Shown here in pieces: positions 16,725 to 24,216 of a stretch of DNA of 39,013 nt (position 1 is its first letter; every line of letters begins with the position of its first letter). Source of the stretch: Bacteroidota bacterium (GTDB taxonomy: Bacteria; Bacteroidota; Ignavibacteria; Tepidaquicellales; Tepidaquicellaceae). The DNA lies in contig JAFDZO010000033.1 of assembly GCA_018266845.1 (NCBI GenBank), positions 1-39,013 of the forward strand, written 5' to 3'. The position numbers and the translations under genes are program-made. The notes under the pieces are model-generated. The model did no database searches. It was not told the DNA's origin and was given only the letters and a program-made list of their open reading frames with translations.

Positions 16725-17167
16725 AGTAAAATTTAATGATTAAGAATAAATACTCAGAATGATTTTTTTATTAAAGTTAAAAATTTTGGCGGGAGAGAAA
16801 GATGTGCGCAGAGCAAATATTTGTAACCCCATTCCCGCAACAAGTGCGGGACAAGCTCTTTAGGATGGGGTGATGTAGAGTGGAAAGAAACCCTTTAGGG
16901 TTAAATAATAATAATTAATATTCTTTTTCCCCTAAAGAGCGGTTTGTTGTTTGCTAACGCGTTCCTAACTCCTGTTTGGGACGGAAACTGTGAGCAAAAC
17001 TCTGTTCTGCAATTTTTATAAAATTTTTTCTTAAAAAACTTGGCGGTTATAATCCGCTTTTTTGTTTAAAGCCATCGCAATATTGCCGATAGCAGAAGTT
17101 GCGAAGTTAGATTTATTTTAGATAGAAATAAAAATGGATTAGAGGTTAAAAGAAAAATATTATAATT
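16725..17167. other. Gene-free region with several palindromes at the left edge of island 2
   Basis: About 440 bases. Contents: TCCCGCA/TGCGGGA hairpin (16833-16839 with 16845-16851), inverted pair GCTCTTTAGG/CCTAAAGAGC (16855-16864 with 16931-16940) enclosing the palindrome AACCCTTTAGGGTT (16889-16902), and a decayed GCGTTCC..GGGACG element at about 16960-16983. No credible coding frame. These elements sit between adenine deaminase and the AT-rich HEPN/PIN pair. Confidence 0.65.
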
Positions 17168-17899
17168 TTAAGATGCATTGGCAATCGATTTAAAACGAAC
17201 AAGTAATGTTATAAAGACTAATTGAACATGTTGTAAGACTGATTCATTATTCTTTTCTATTAGATCTTTTTTTTCTTTAACCAATACTCTTATTAATCCT
17301 TTAAGAATTTTTTTGTCAACCTTATGATTTGGTAGTAATTCTCCTAATGAATGATAAAAATCATATTCATTAATCTTTTTATCGGTAATTTTTCCAGAAT
17401 GAGCTACTATATTTCTTTCAGTTCTAATTTCTTTTAAGTCCTTCTCAAATTTTTTAAGAGCCTCAACACTGGATGTATTTTTAGTAATCTTGTTTTCTCT
17501 TAAAAATGGTAATTTGGCTAATTTAGAAGGTATTCCTAAATAATAAACTTCGGAGACAAGTGAACATAGTTGATCATTTATTTTTATGACTTTAAAATAA
17601 TGACTTTCTAAATGGTAGGAGAGATATTGTTGATGATTTATTCCCCTTTTCTTATAGAACTTTTCGTCATATTTACTTAAAAAAGATGGAATGTAGCAGA
17701 GTTGTTCAAATGTGCAATAAATATCTAACATTTTCCTTAGTACATTAAGTACATATTCTTCTTCTTTAGATATATTATCATTAGTTTTATTTATACTATC
17801 ATCAAACTTTTTTCTTACAATAGGTGAACTTATAGTTATTACTTCTTTAGAGAAATCATTTTTATTTAATTTCGTGAGAAGTCGCTTAATCTTTGTCAT
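17168..17899 (-). CDS. HEPN-domain protein, Cthe_2314-like
   Basis: A 243-residue, largely helical protein. Near residue 160 it has 'EIRTERNIVAHSG', which contains the HEPN RNase signature R-x4-H (Arg162 to His167) preceded by a polar residue. The upstream helices ('YLSYHLESHYFKVIKINDQLCSLVSEVYYLGIP', given here only in outline: residues about 92-124) resemble the Cthe_2314-type HEPN group. HEPN proteins are commonly metal-independent RNases in toxin-antitoxin and defence systems. It is the second gene of a pair with the PIN-like gene 42 bases upstream on the same strand. Very AT-rich, unlike its neighbours. Confidence 0.7.
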   Translation of the reverse strand: MTKIKRLLTKLNKNDFSKEVITISSPIVRKKFDDSINKTNDNISKEEEYVLNVLRKMLDIYCTFEQLCYIPSFLSKYDEKFYKKRGINHQQYLSYHLESHYFKVIKINDQLCSLVSEVYYLGIPSKLAKLPFLRENKITKNTSSVEALKKFEKDLKEIRTERNIVAHSGKITDKKINEYDFYHSLGELLPNHKVDKKILKGLIRVLVKEKKDLIEKNNESVLQHVQLVFITLLVRFKSIANAS

Positions 17900-17941
17900 A
17901 AGGTTATTTAAAGAAGTTTATGATTAAGTTTTTTAATTTTC

Positions 17942-18727
17942 TTATAAGGTTCTTAAAAAACTAATATTTTTTATATCGGTATTTGGTAAAATATTTGTAT
18001 GTCTTTTTAATTCATTTAAGATACTATTCATATTTTTTTCTAGAATAGAAATTTTACAATATGGAATGAAAAATAAATGATTCAAATCTACAAAATCATT
18101 GGTCGATTTAGCCATTTCATTTTTGATGTAATATTTATAAAAAATAAATTTGGAGAATAATCCAATCCCTTTAAAAATTTTATGTTTTATTTTTTTGGGG
18201 TTGTTTTTTAATTCATCCGGTAATTTAAGATAAGGAGAAGATATAAACTGAAAAGTGAGGCACTTTTGAAATAATTCTAATTGATTAACACCATATTTTC
18301 CATCTGCGTTTGTTGGAAAATTTTTTTTGTTTTTTTCAAGGTTTTCTATAAATTGAGGAGTCTTTATTCGTTGATCTTCTCTTCCTTCTCTAACAATAAT
18401 TGAATTCATTGAACGCTCAAAATCTTCATATTGAATGCCAGGTCTTTTGAAATAAAGCACTAAAGGCTCTTTAATTGGATATGGGTGATTTTGTATTTCC
18501 TTAGATATTATCTTATCCCAATTAGCTAAAACAACAACTGGTAGTTTCAATAAAACATCAAATAACTTAGAATGTAAATTATTTACATCTGAAAGTTCTG
18601 TTATTTGGGTTACAGTTATACATGCATATAAGTCATTTTTTTTGCAAAATTCTGAAAATATTTGTACATCTATTTCCCCTTTTGCCAAAGAACTGTAAAT
18701 ATTTGTATCTAAGTAAATGTAATCCAA
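17942..18727 (-). CDS. PIN-like domain nuclease (candidate toxin/defence gene)
   Basis: A 261-residue protein opening with the PIN-type strand YIYLDTNIY (Asp7), followed by 'VTQITELSDV' (Glu44) and, near the C terminus, 'STNDFVDLNHLFFIPYC' with Asp211 and Asp214, the expected D-E-D-D order of acidic residues. PIN domains are Mg/Mn-dependent RNases, best known from VapC toxins. At 261 residues it is about twice VapC length: a long insert (about 70-205) separates the acidic clusters, as in larger PIN-like families of defence loci. No VapB-type DNA-binding antitoxin is adjacent; the neighbour is the HEPN gene. AT-rich coding sequence; ATG start at 18727. Confidence 0.72.
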   Translation of the reverse strand: MDYIYLDTNIYSSLAKGEIDVQIFSEFCKKNDLYACITVTQITELSDVNNLHSKLFDVLLKLPVVVLANWDKIISKEIQNHPYPIKEPLVLYFKRPGIQYEDFERSMNSIIVREGREDQRIKTPQFIENLEKNKKNFPTNADGKYGVNQLELFQKCLTFQFISSPYLKLPDELKNNPKKIKHKIFKGIGLFSKFIFYKYYIKNEMAKSTNDFVDLNHLFFIPYCKISILEKNMNSILNELKRHTNILPNTDIKNISFLRTL

Positions 18728-18770
18728 ATTTATTAATTGAAAATTGGTTATTCTAAAATTTTAGTTTCAT

Positions 18771-18799
18771 CTCATTCCCAAACAGAGTTTGGGAATGAG
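18771..18799. repeat. Long palindrome (CTCATTCCCAAAC type), right flank of island 2
   Basis: A perfect 13-bp inverted repeat: CTCATTCCCAAAC (18771-18783), loop AGA, exact complement (18787-18799). A decayed relative lies near 16960-16983 on the other side of the PIN/HEPN pair. This kind of palindrome is a common dispersed intergenic element. Confidence 0.75.
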
Positions 18800-18850
18800 C
18801 AGCAAGAATGTTAAATTACAGAGCTTACCCTCGTACGATGCGGAATTCAT

Positions 18851-18864
18851 CCCGATATATCGGG
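18851..18864. repeat. CCCGATATATCGGG palindrome
   Basis: Perfect 14-bp palindrome between the long 18771 palindrome and the GNAT stop. Together they form the right boundary of the second AT-rich island; no T tract, so terminator function is doubtful. Confidence 0.5.
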
Positions 18865-18883
18865 AGCTTCGTAACGTTACAAA

Positions 18884-19411
18884 TTACTTTATATGATAAT
18901 TGAGAATGTTCAAAGTATTTCCTGCAAGACCTTTTGAAACTTTTTGTGATGCAACTACTCCGCCCAGAGATTCAGGAATTTTTATGCTTGGAATATTATC
19001 CTTATCGACGTTATATATTAAGTAATCGAATTCCAGATTTTCCTTTGCCCAGTGATACATTGCAGTAATTACTTCCTTACCGTATGCATTTCCGTGAGCA
19101 GATTTTTTCACCCAAAGACCTATAACAGGAGTGCGTGATTTAACGTCGTGCAGTCTTGCAAGTCCGAGAAATTCATTATTATCTTTTTTAATGATAACAA
19201 GCCGAATGTCGTCACCCGATTTAATTCCTTTTTCGCTTATGCCGATATACTCCTCCGTCTCCTCTATTTTTTCAGGAGGTTTAGGATACATGTATTGAGT
19301 GATGGATGAATTGAACTCGCGGAAAACATTGTGCTTATATTTCATTGAGAGTGGAACAAGCAGAAGGCGTTCGGTTTCGAGAGAGAAATCTGTAAAATCG
19401 AAATCATTCAT
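18884..19411 (-). CDS. GNAT-family N-acetyltransferase, copy 1 (RimJ/RimL-like)
   Basis: A 175-residue single-domain acetyltransferase with the family start 'LETERLLLVPLS', substrate-region strands and the acetyl-CoA loop 'GLWVKKSAHGNAYGKEVI' (about 111-128). RimJ/RimL-like GNATs acetylate protein N termini, antibiotics or small amines; the target is unknown. It is highly similar throughout to the gene immediately upstream (19472-19990), so the two are a tandem duplication. Last gene of the long leftward run. Confidence 0.88.
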   Translation of the reverse strand: MNDFDFTDFSLETERLLLVPLSMKYKHNVFREFNSSITQYMYPKPPEKIEETEEYIGISEKGIKSGDDIRLVIIKKDNNEFLGLARLHDVKSRTPVIGLWVKKSAHGNAYGKEVITAMYHWAKENLEFDYLIYNVDKDNIPSIKIPESLGGVVASQKVSKGLAGNTLNILNYHIK

Positions 19412-19471
19412 AAAAAATTTTAGTTAAAAGATATTGCTTCGTTTTAAAATCCGGCGTCGTAACGTTACAAA

Positions 19472-19990
19472 TTACTTTATATGATAATTCACAATGTTCA
19501 AAATATTTCCTGAAAGACCTTTTATTGTTTTTTGTGAAACGACTGTTCCGCCGAGCGACTCGGGAATTTTTATGCTCGGTATATTATCCTTATCTACGTC
19601 ATATATTAAGTAATTGAACTGCAAATTTTCTTTTGCCCAGTGATACAATGCAGTGATTGCTTCCTTGCCGTATGCATTTCCGTGAGCGGATTTTTTCACC
19701 CACAATCCAAGAATCGGAGTTTGTGTTTTAACAGCGTGCAGACCGGCAAGTCCTATAAATTCGTTGTCATCTTTTTTAGTGATTACAAGCTGAAGGTCGC
19801 TGCCGGATTTTATTCCCTTCTCACTTATGCTGATGAACTCTTCCGTCTCCTCGATTTTTTCAGGGGGCTTCGGAAACATATATTGAGAAATGGACGAATT
19901 GAATTCGCGGAAAACATCGTGCTTGTATTTTATGGAAAGGGGAACGAGCAGAAGGCGTTCGGTTTCGAGGGAGAAATTCGTAAAATCCAT
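19472..19990 (-). CDS. GNAT-family N-acetyltransferase, copy 2
   Basis: A 172-residue paralogue of copy 1, starting MDFTNFSLETERLLLVPLS and ending in the same ILNIVNYHIK-type tail. The acetyl-CoA loop 'GLWVKKSAHGNAYGKEAI' is intact. The frame is open upstream to 20137, but those 49 codons overlap the Pmp3 gene and encode a Cys/Asn-rich string not found in copy 1; the true start is the ATG at 19990, which overlaps the Pmp3 stop as TAATG. Translational coupling to Pmp3 is therefore likely. Confidence 0.88.
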   Translation of the reverse strand: MDFTNFSLETERLLLVPLSIKYKHDVFREFNSSISQYMFPKPPEKIEETEEFISISEKGIKSGSDLQLVITKKDDNEFIGLAGLHAVKTQTPILGLWVKKSAHGNAYGKEAITALYHWAKENLQFNYLIYDVDKDNIPSIKIPESLGGTVVSQKTIKGLSGNILNIVNYHIK

Positions 19991-20145
19991 TATTCGTTTT
20001 TGTTTAGGATTATCAAAGCAGCGATTACACCCGGCACCCAGCCGATGATAGTTAGAATTAGAACAATTACAATTGAGCCGCAGCCTTTGTCGTAAACAGC
20101 CAAAGGAGGTAAAATGATAGCAAGAATTACCCGCCATAAAGACAT
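19990..20145 (-). CDS. YqaE/Pmp3-family small membrane protein
   Basis: A 51-residue gene hidden in another frame above the GNAT gene. Translated leftward from the ATG at 20145 it begins MSLWRVILAIILPPLAVYDK, continues with GCGSIVIVLIL and the family motif GWVPGVIAALIIL, and ends NKNE. Two transmembrane helices and the LPPLAV / GWxPGxIxA motifs are diagnostic of the Pmp3/YqaE family (stress-induced proteolipids that influence membrane potential and ion leakage). It begins 5 bases after the ispH stop and its TAA shares one base with the next ATG, so it sits in one transcript with ispH and the GNAT genes. Confidence 0.93.
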   Translation of the reverse strand: MSLWRVILAIILPPLAVYDKGCGSIVIVLILTIIGWVPGVIAALIILNKNE

Positions 20146-20150
20146 AATTA

Positions 20151-21371
20151 TTAGTTAAAGTTTCGGATTACTTCCTCAACGGATTTAGAACCGGGGTAGT
20201 ACGAAAGCAGCTTTTGCAATACATCATCTACAATCGAATCCGGGCAGGAGGCTCCGCTTGTGAGTATTATCCTTGCAGGATTATTACGAGGTAAAAAATC
20301 TTTTGTTGCTAATTCTTTTTGAGTGTGGAAATTAAAATGGGTAATTAAATTTTCGGAAAGAATTTTCTCATCGGAAGAAATAAAATAAGTCGGCAGCTTC
20401 TCCTCGCAAAGCTCAACAATGTGAGATGTATTAGAACTGTTATAACCGCCTACAACGATAGCAATATCTGCCTGCTCTTCTAGCAGTCCGAGTGTTGCGC
20501 GCTGGTTATCATGGGTGGCATAGCATAAAGTATCGCGGGTATCGGCAAAGTGATTTTTAATATTTTCTTCACCGTATTTTTGAAGCATAACGTTTCGCAG
20601 GTAATCTGCAATTGCTTGCGTTTCAGTGGCAAGCATGGTGGTTTGGTTTACAACACCGATTTTAATAAAATCAGTAAGCGGGTCAAATCCCTCCGATAAT
20701 CTTTCTTTAAAAAATTCATTAAATTCTTCAAGAGAAATCTTTCCCAGTATATAATCACCAAGTTTTTTAGTCTCTTCCATATCACGTACAATCATAGTCG
20801 GCGCGTTTTCCTTGCTGTGTGAAAAAGTAGCTTTGGTTTCTTCGTGAGTATATTTTCCGTGAACGATAATCGTGTAGTCCTGCATGCCAAGCGTTTCGGC
20901 TCTGTTCCAGACTTTTTCAACGAAAGGGCAGGTTGAATTGTATCGCAGCGGGTCAATGCCTATTGAGGCAAGCTTTTCTTCTATCTCTAACGTTGTTCCG
21001 AAGGCAGGGATAATCACAATATCATTCGGTGTAAGTTCGTTCCACGGAATAATCTGCTTGCCGTTTGTTTCCATAATGAATCTAACTCCGCGTCTGATTA
21101 AATCATTGTTCACTTCGGGATTGTGAATCATTTCGGAGAGAAGGAAAATTCTTTTATCGGGATTCTCCTCAACTGCTTTGTAGGAAATTTCTATTGCATT
21201 TTCTACTCCGTAACAAAAGCCGAAATGCCGCGCAATAAGGAATTGCACCGGACCGAAATCGAGCACAGTCGGTGAATAATCCTTTTTGCGCGGGTCGGAA
21301 ATTTTGCGCGAATTTTTTATCTTCGTTATTACCGGGCTTCTGTAAAATATCGGAATATCGAATGTCTTCAA
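20151..21371 (-). CDS. ispH: 4-hydroxy-3-methylbut-2-enyl diphosphate reductase (IspH/LytB), long form
   Basis: Last enzyme of the MEP isoprenoid pathway: reduces HMBPP to IPP and DMAPP with a [4Fe-4S] cluster. The three cluster cysteines are readable: Cys53 (HFGFCYGV), Cys148 (NSTCPFVEKVW) and Cys283 (DTLCYATHDNQ). The active-site region also shows MIHNPEV (His83) and 'HGKYTHEET'. At 406 residues it is far longer than the ~310-residue E. coli type, with an N-terminal extension of about 40 residues and an insert at about 195-245; both are features of the cyanobacterial/plant-like branch. It follows hupE by 3 bases and precedes the Pmp3 gene by 5. Confidence 0.95.
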   Translation of the reverse strand: MKTFDIPIFYRSPVITKIKNSRKISDPRKKDYSPTVLDFGPVQFLIARHFGFCYGVENAIEISYKAVEENPDKRIFLLSEMIHNPEVNNDLIRRGVRFIMETNGKQIIPWNELTPNDIVIIPAFGTTLEIEEKLASIGIDPLRYNSTCPFVEKVWNRAETLGMQDYTIIVHGKYTHEETKATFSHSKENAPTMIVRDMEETKKLGDYILGKISLEEFNEFFKERLSEGFDPLTDFIKIGVVNQTTMLATETQAIADYLRNVMLQKYGEENIKNHFADTRDTLCYATHDNQRATLGLLEEQADIAIVVGGYNSSNTSHIVELCEEKLPTYFISSDEKILSENLITHFNFHTQKELATKDFLPRNNPARIILTSGASCPDSIVDDVLQKLLSYYPGSKSVEEVIRNFN

Positions 21372-21374
21372 ATA

Positions 21375-21959
21375 TTATAAAAAATAATTATAAGTTAAAA
21401 TTAAACCTGCTGCAATAATTGCTGCTCCGCTGAACCTTACAAGTTTTTCACCTGCGGTTTTATTTACAAATGCACCAATGCCGCTGCCTGCTGCATGAAG
21501 TATAATTGTAGTTACTGCAAAACCTATTGCGTAGTTTACTCCGCTAACTGCTGCGGGCAGTTCCGTGCCGTGAGTATGTCCATGGCATAAAGCAAATGCC
21601 CCTACAAGCAATGAACCGGCTATAAGCGGAAGTCTTATACCTGCCAGGATTAATACTCCTAACACAACAACAGAAGCAAGAATTCCAATTTCAGCGAAAG
21701 GCAGATTTATGTTATTCATTCCGAGTACTCCGCCGAGAGTCATAATTGTTACAAATGAAACAGGAATTATCCATCTTGCTTTACCGCCCATTTGCATTGC
21801 CCATAAACCGACAGCCAGCATGGCTAAGATATGGTCAAGCCCAAGTAAAGGATGAAAAAATCCGTTTGAAAATCCCGACTGCGTACCATGCAGAGGGTGT
21901 GCGAATAAATTCGTTGAAGTAAAAATTAAAGCTAACGTAAATAATATTTTCGATTTCAT
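21375..21959 (-). CDS. hupE: HupE/UreJ-family protein (putative Ni/Co transporter)
   Basis: A 194-residue membrane protein with a signal-like N terminus ending 'NLFAHPLHG', the family motif 'HPLLGLDHILAMLAVGLWA' (about 36-54) and 'FALCHGHTHG' (about 121-130). About six hydrophobic segments are visible. The family accompanies hydrogenase and urease genes as a secondary nickel or cobalt permease, with His residues in the first segment involved in metal handling. No hydrogenase or urease gene is present in the window, so here it may serve cobalt or nickel uptake generally. Three bases separate its stop from the ispH start, so the two share a transcript. Confidence 0.9.
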   Translation of the reverse strand: MKSKILFTLALIFTSTNLFAHPLHGTQSGFSNGFFHPLLGLDHILAMLAVGLWAMQMGGKARWIIPVSFVTIMTLGGVLGMNNINLPFAEIGILASVVVLGVLILAGIRLPLIAGSLLVGAFALCHGHTHGTELPAAVSGVNYAIGFAVTTIILHAAGSGIGAFVNKTAGEKLVRFSGAAIIAAGLILTYNYFL

Positions 21960-21982
21960 AGAAGTAAGTTAAATTGAATTAA

Positions 21983-22459
21983 TTATTTATCCGGAAGATT
22001 ATCAACATCGGCTAAATCCTGAGATCTTCCGGTTGAAAGTTTATTTTTTATTAAATCATCCTTGCTTATTAAATTCACTGTCAAATGGTATTCCTTAAAT
22101 TCAAAAAGTACTTTCCTTTTATAGCAGTCTTCAAAGGTCAAGCCATCTACAGATGTAATTATATCTAATCTATTAGGTGGAAATCCTAATTGAATTATTT
22201 GGTCATCATTAGATAAATCATCTTCGTTAAGATTATCAAATTGAAATCCGAATTTATCCAGAACACTTAAAAGTTTTTTTGCGTTCTGTTTTGTCGGATT
22301 TACCCAAAAATCAATATCAACTGTATAGCGCGGATAGCCGTAAAGAACTACAGCTATCCCTCCGACAAGTAAATATTCAATTTCGTTGTCGTTTAAAAGC
22401 TGAATAAACTCTCTGAAATCCGGGATCAGTTCCATATTTGATTTTAATATATCTTTCAC
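21983..22459 (-). CDS. Nucleotidyltransferase-fold protein, AbiEii/DUF6036-like
   Basis: A 158-residue protein with the AbiEii-type signature 'EYLLVGGIAVVLYGYPRYTVDIDFWV': Gly33-Gly34, then Asp48 and Asp50 as the metal-binding pair. Later 'NRLDIITSVDGLTFEDCYKRKV' and 'ISKDDLIKNKLSTGRSQDLADVDNL' are the recurrent C-terminal blocks of this family, often found in toxin-antitoxin or orphan contexts. It overlaps the 68-residue gene upstream by 83 bases if translation begins at 22459, or 59 if at the ATG at 22435 (MELIPDF...). Either way the overlap is unusual and implies coupled translation. Confidence 0.82.
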   Translation of the reverse strand: MKDILKSNMELIPDFREFIQLLNDNEIEYLLVGGIAVVLYGYPRYTVDIDFWVNPTKQNAKKLLSVLDKFGFQFDNLNEDDLSNDDQIIQLGFPPNRLDIITSVDGLTFEDCYKRKVLFEFKEYHLTVNLISKDDLIKNKLSTGRSQDLADVDNLPDK

Positions 22460-22583
22460 GAATAAGTAAATAGATATCGAATCTTTCCTGCATAGTCAAA
22501 CTTGCATAAAATTCTTTATCTGCTTTTTCTGCTTCTTCAAAACTGCTGAATTTCTGTACGATAAATTTTTCTTTGTTTTCCAT
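22377..22583 (-). CDS. Small protein upstream of and overlapping an AbiEii-like nucleotidyltransferase
   Basis: A 68-residue, highly charged helical protein: 'VQKFSSFEEAEKADKEFYASLTMQERFDIYLLIRERYIK'. 'SFEEAE.AD..YYASLTPEER' helices of this kind recur directly before AbiEii-like nucleotidyltransferase genes. It starts 8 bases after the glutaryl-CoA-type dehydrogenase stop and overlaps the following gene. A partner or antitoxin role is inference. Confidence 0.72.
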   Translation of the reverse strand: MENKEKFIVQKFSSFEEAEKADKEFYASLTMQERFDIYLLIRERYIKIKYGTDPGFQRVYSAFKRQRN

Positions 22584-22591
22584 TGAGATAT

Positions 22592-23767
22592 TTATTCAAA
22601 TGCTGCTATTCCCGTTACATCCTGACCGAGAATAAGAGTATGCATTTCATGTGTGCCTTCATAAGTTTTTACGGATTCTATATTATTAAGGTGTCTCATA
22701 ATTGGGTACTCATCTAAGATTCCGTTTGCGCCGAGCATTTCTCTTGCCATGCTTGCAATGTTCTTTGCAATTTCACAGTTATTTCTTTTTGCAAGTGAAA
22801 CATGCTGCGGTCTCATCTTGCCTTCATCTTTCAGCTTAGCAAGTCTCCAGTTCAGCAATTGTGCCTTTGTAATTTCTGTAAGCATATAAGCTAGTTTTTC
22901 CTGCGTTATTTGGAATGCTGCTATCGGCTTGCCGAACATTATTCTTGATTTGGAGTAATTTAATGCAGTATCATAACATCCCATTGCCATACCTGTAACT
23001 CCCCATGCAATTCCGTATCTTGCCTGAGTTAAGCAGCTTAGTGGTGATTTTAATCCCTTTGAATTTGGTAAAATATTTGTTTCGGGAATCAAGCAGTCTT
23101 CAAATACCAATTCAGAAGTAATTGATGCTCTCAGTGAAAGTTTGCCTTTCATTTCAGGAGCGGAGAATCCTTTTGTTCCTTTTTCTACTAAAAAGCCGCG
23201 GACTTCACCGTCAAGTTTTGCCCAAACTACTGCAACATCTGCAACTGTTCCGTTTGTAATCCACATTTTTGCTCCGTTCAATAAATATCCGCCGTCAACT
23301 TTTTCAGCCTTCGTAATCATACCGCCCGGATTGCTTCCGAAATCAGGCTCTGTTAATCCAAAGCATCCGATAGCTGTTCCGTTTGCTAATCTTGGTAACC
23401 AGTTTTTCTTCTGCTCTTCACTTCCGAATGCGTAAATGGGATACATCACAAGTGATGATTGAACAGATGCAAAGCTGCGCACGCCGCTATCGCCGCGTTC
23501 AAGTTCCTGCATTATAAGACCGTATGCCACATTGTTCACTCCCATACCGCCGTATTCCGGCGGAAGCGTAGGACCGAAAATTCCGATTTCAGCCATTTTA
23601 GGAACAAGCTGTTCAGGGAATTTCATATCCTGATTATATTTTTCTATTATAGGCGTAACTTCGTTTGATACAAAGTCACGAACCGTATCTCTTATTGATT
23701 TCTCTTCGTCTGTGAGTAAATCATCTATTAAGTAATAATCAACGCCTTTGTAATTGTCTGCTGCCAT
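22592..23767 (-). CDS. gcdH: Acyl-CoA dehydrogenase, glutaryl-CoA dehydrogenase type
   Basis: A 391-residue FAD enzyme of the acyl-CoA dehydrogenase family. The FAD/substrate landmarks 'CFGLTEPDFGSNPGG' and 'WITNGTVADVAVVWAK' are clear, and the C terminus 'VKTYEGTHEMHTLILGQ' places the catalytic base at Glu370 (in TYEGTH). 'RGDSGVRSFASVQSSLVM' carries Arg97, the substrate-carboxylate arginine that marks glutaryl-CoA dehydrogenases. It likely oxidises and decarboxylates glutaryl-CoA to crotonyl-CoA in lysine/tryptophan breakdown, passing electrons to ETF. Another short-chain acyl-CoA substrate cannot be excluded. Co-directional with neighbours, 23-base gap to the DUF6483 gene. Confidence 0.9.
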   Translation of the reverse strand: MAADNYKGVDYYLIDDLLTDEEKSIRDTVRDFVSNEVTPIIEKYNQDMKFPEQLVPKMAEIGIFGPTLPPEYGGMGVNNVAYGLIMQELERGDSGVRSFASVQSSLVMYPIYAFGSEEQKKNWLPRLANGTAIGCFGLTEPDFGSNPGGMITKAEKVDGGYLLNGAKMWITNGTVADVAVVWAKLDGEVRGFLVEKGTKGFSAPEMKGKLSLRASITSELVFEDCLIPETNILPNSKGLKSPLSCLTQARYGIAWGVTGMAMGCYDTALNYSKSRIMFGKPIAAFQITQEKLAYMLTEITKAQLLNWRLAKLKDEGKMRPQHVSLAKRNNCEIAKNIASMAREMLGANGILDEYPIMRHLNNIESVKTYEGTHEMHTLILGQDVTGIAAFE

Positions 23768-23790
23768 AGTTGTATTGATTTAAAGTTAAT

Positions 23791-24216
23791 TTAATTTTGT
23801 GTTTCGGAATTTAGTTCTGTATCAATTTTGCTTATTTCTTCAGTGACTTCTTTTCTTAAATCGTTATGTTCATTATCATTTGTATTTGAAAGAAGCACAT
23901 CGTATAAATATCTCGATTTGTTTTTAAAGCTAATTTTCCCGGATTCATCTTCACCGTCTGCTGCTAGCTGAAATAGTTTTGCTGCAACAAATGTTTTTAT
24001 TACGTCCAGCTTACCTGTGATGCTGAAAAAACTAACAACCTGCTCTATTGGAAGTTTGTTTATGAAATCAAAATCCAGACCTATAAATGATTTGCACGCT
24101 TTTGCAATTTCAAATCTGATTTCTTCTTTCTGATTTATATCTTTTTTAAAAAGAACTTTCGCAATTACTGCTGTCAGCACTTCAATCTGAGTCATTATGT
24201 AATCTCTACCAATCAT
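23791..24216 (-). CDS. DUF6483-family protein
   Basis: A 141-residue helical cytoplasmic protein beginning MIGRDYIMTQIEVLTAVIAK, with 'FIGLDFDFINKLPIEQVVSFF' at about 43-64; this N-terminal pattern fits DUF6483. Function unknown. Its start ATG (24216) overlaps the hflX stop as TAATG, so it is co-translated with hflX and may be a functional partner. A second Met at residue 8 is less likely to be the start because the family includes the preceding residues. Confidence 0.78.
   Translation of the reverse strand: MIGRDYIMTQIEVLTAVIAKVLFKKDINQKEEIRFEIAKACKSFIGLDFDFINKLPIEQVVSFFSITGKLDVIKTFVAAKLFQLAADGEDESGKISFKNKSRYLYDVLLSNTNDNEHNDLRKEVTEEISKIDTELNSETQN

Noticed and set aside
19991..20137. N-terminal extension of the second GNAT (49 residues, Cys- and Asn-rich)
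   Set aside because: It overlaps the clear Pmp3 frame, is absent from the paralogue, and the ATG at 19990 is coupled by TAATG.
20101..20158. Strong Shine-Dalgarno-like AAAGGAGGT followed by ATG at 20114, rightward
   Set aside because: The sequence is the reverse complement of the Pro-Pro-Leu codons of the Pmp3 gene; the frame stops after 14 codons.
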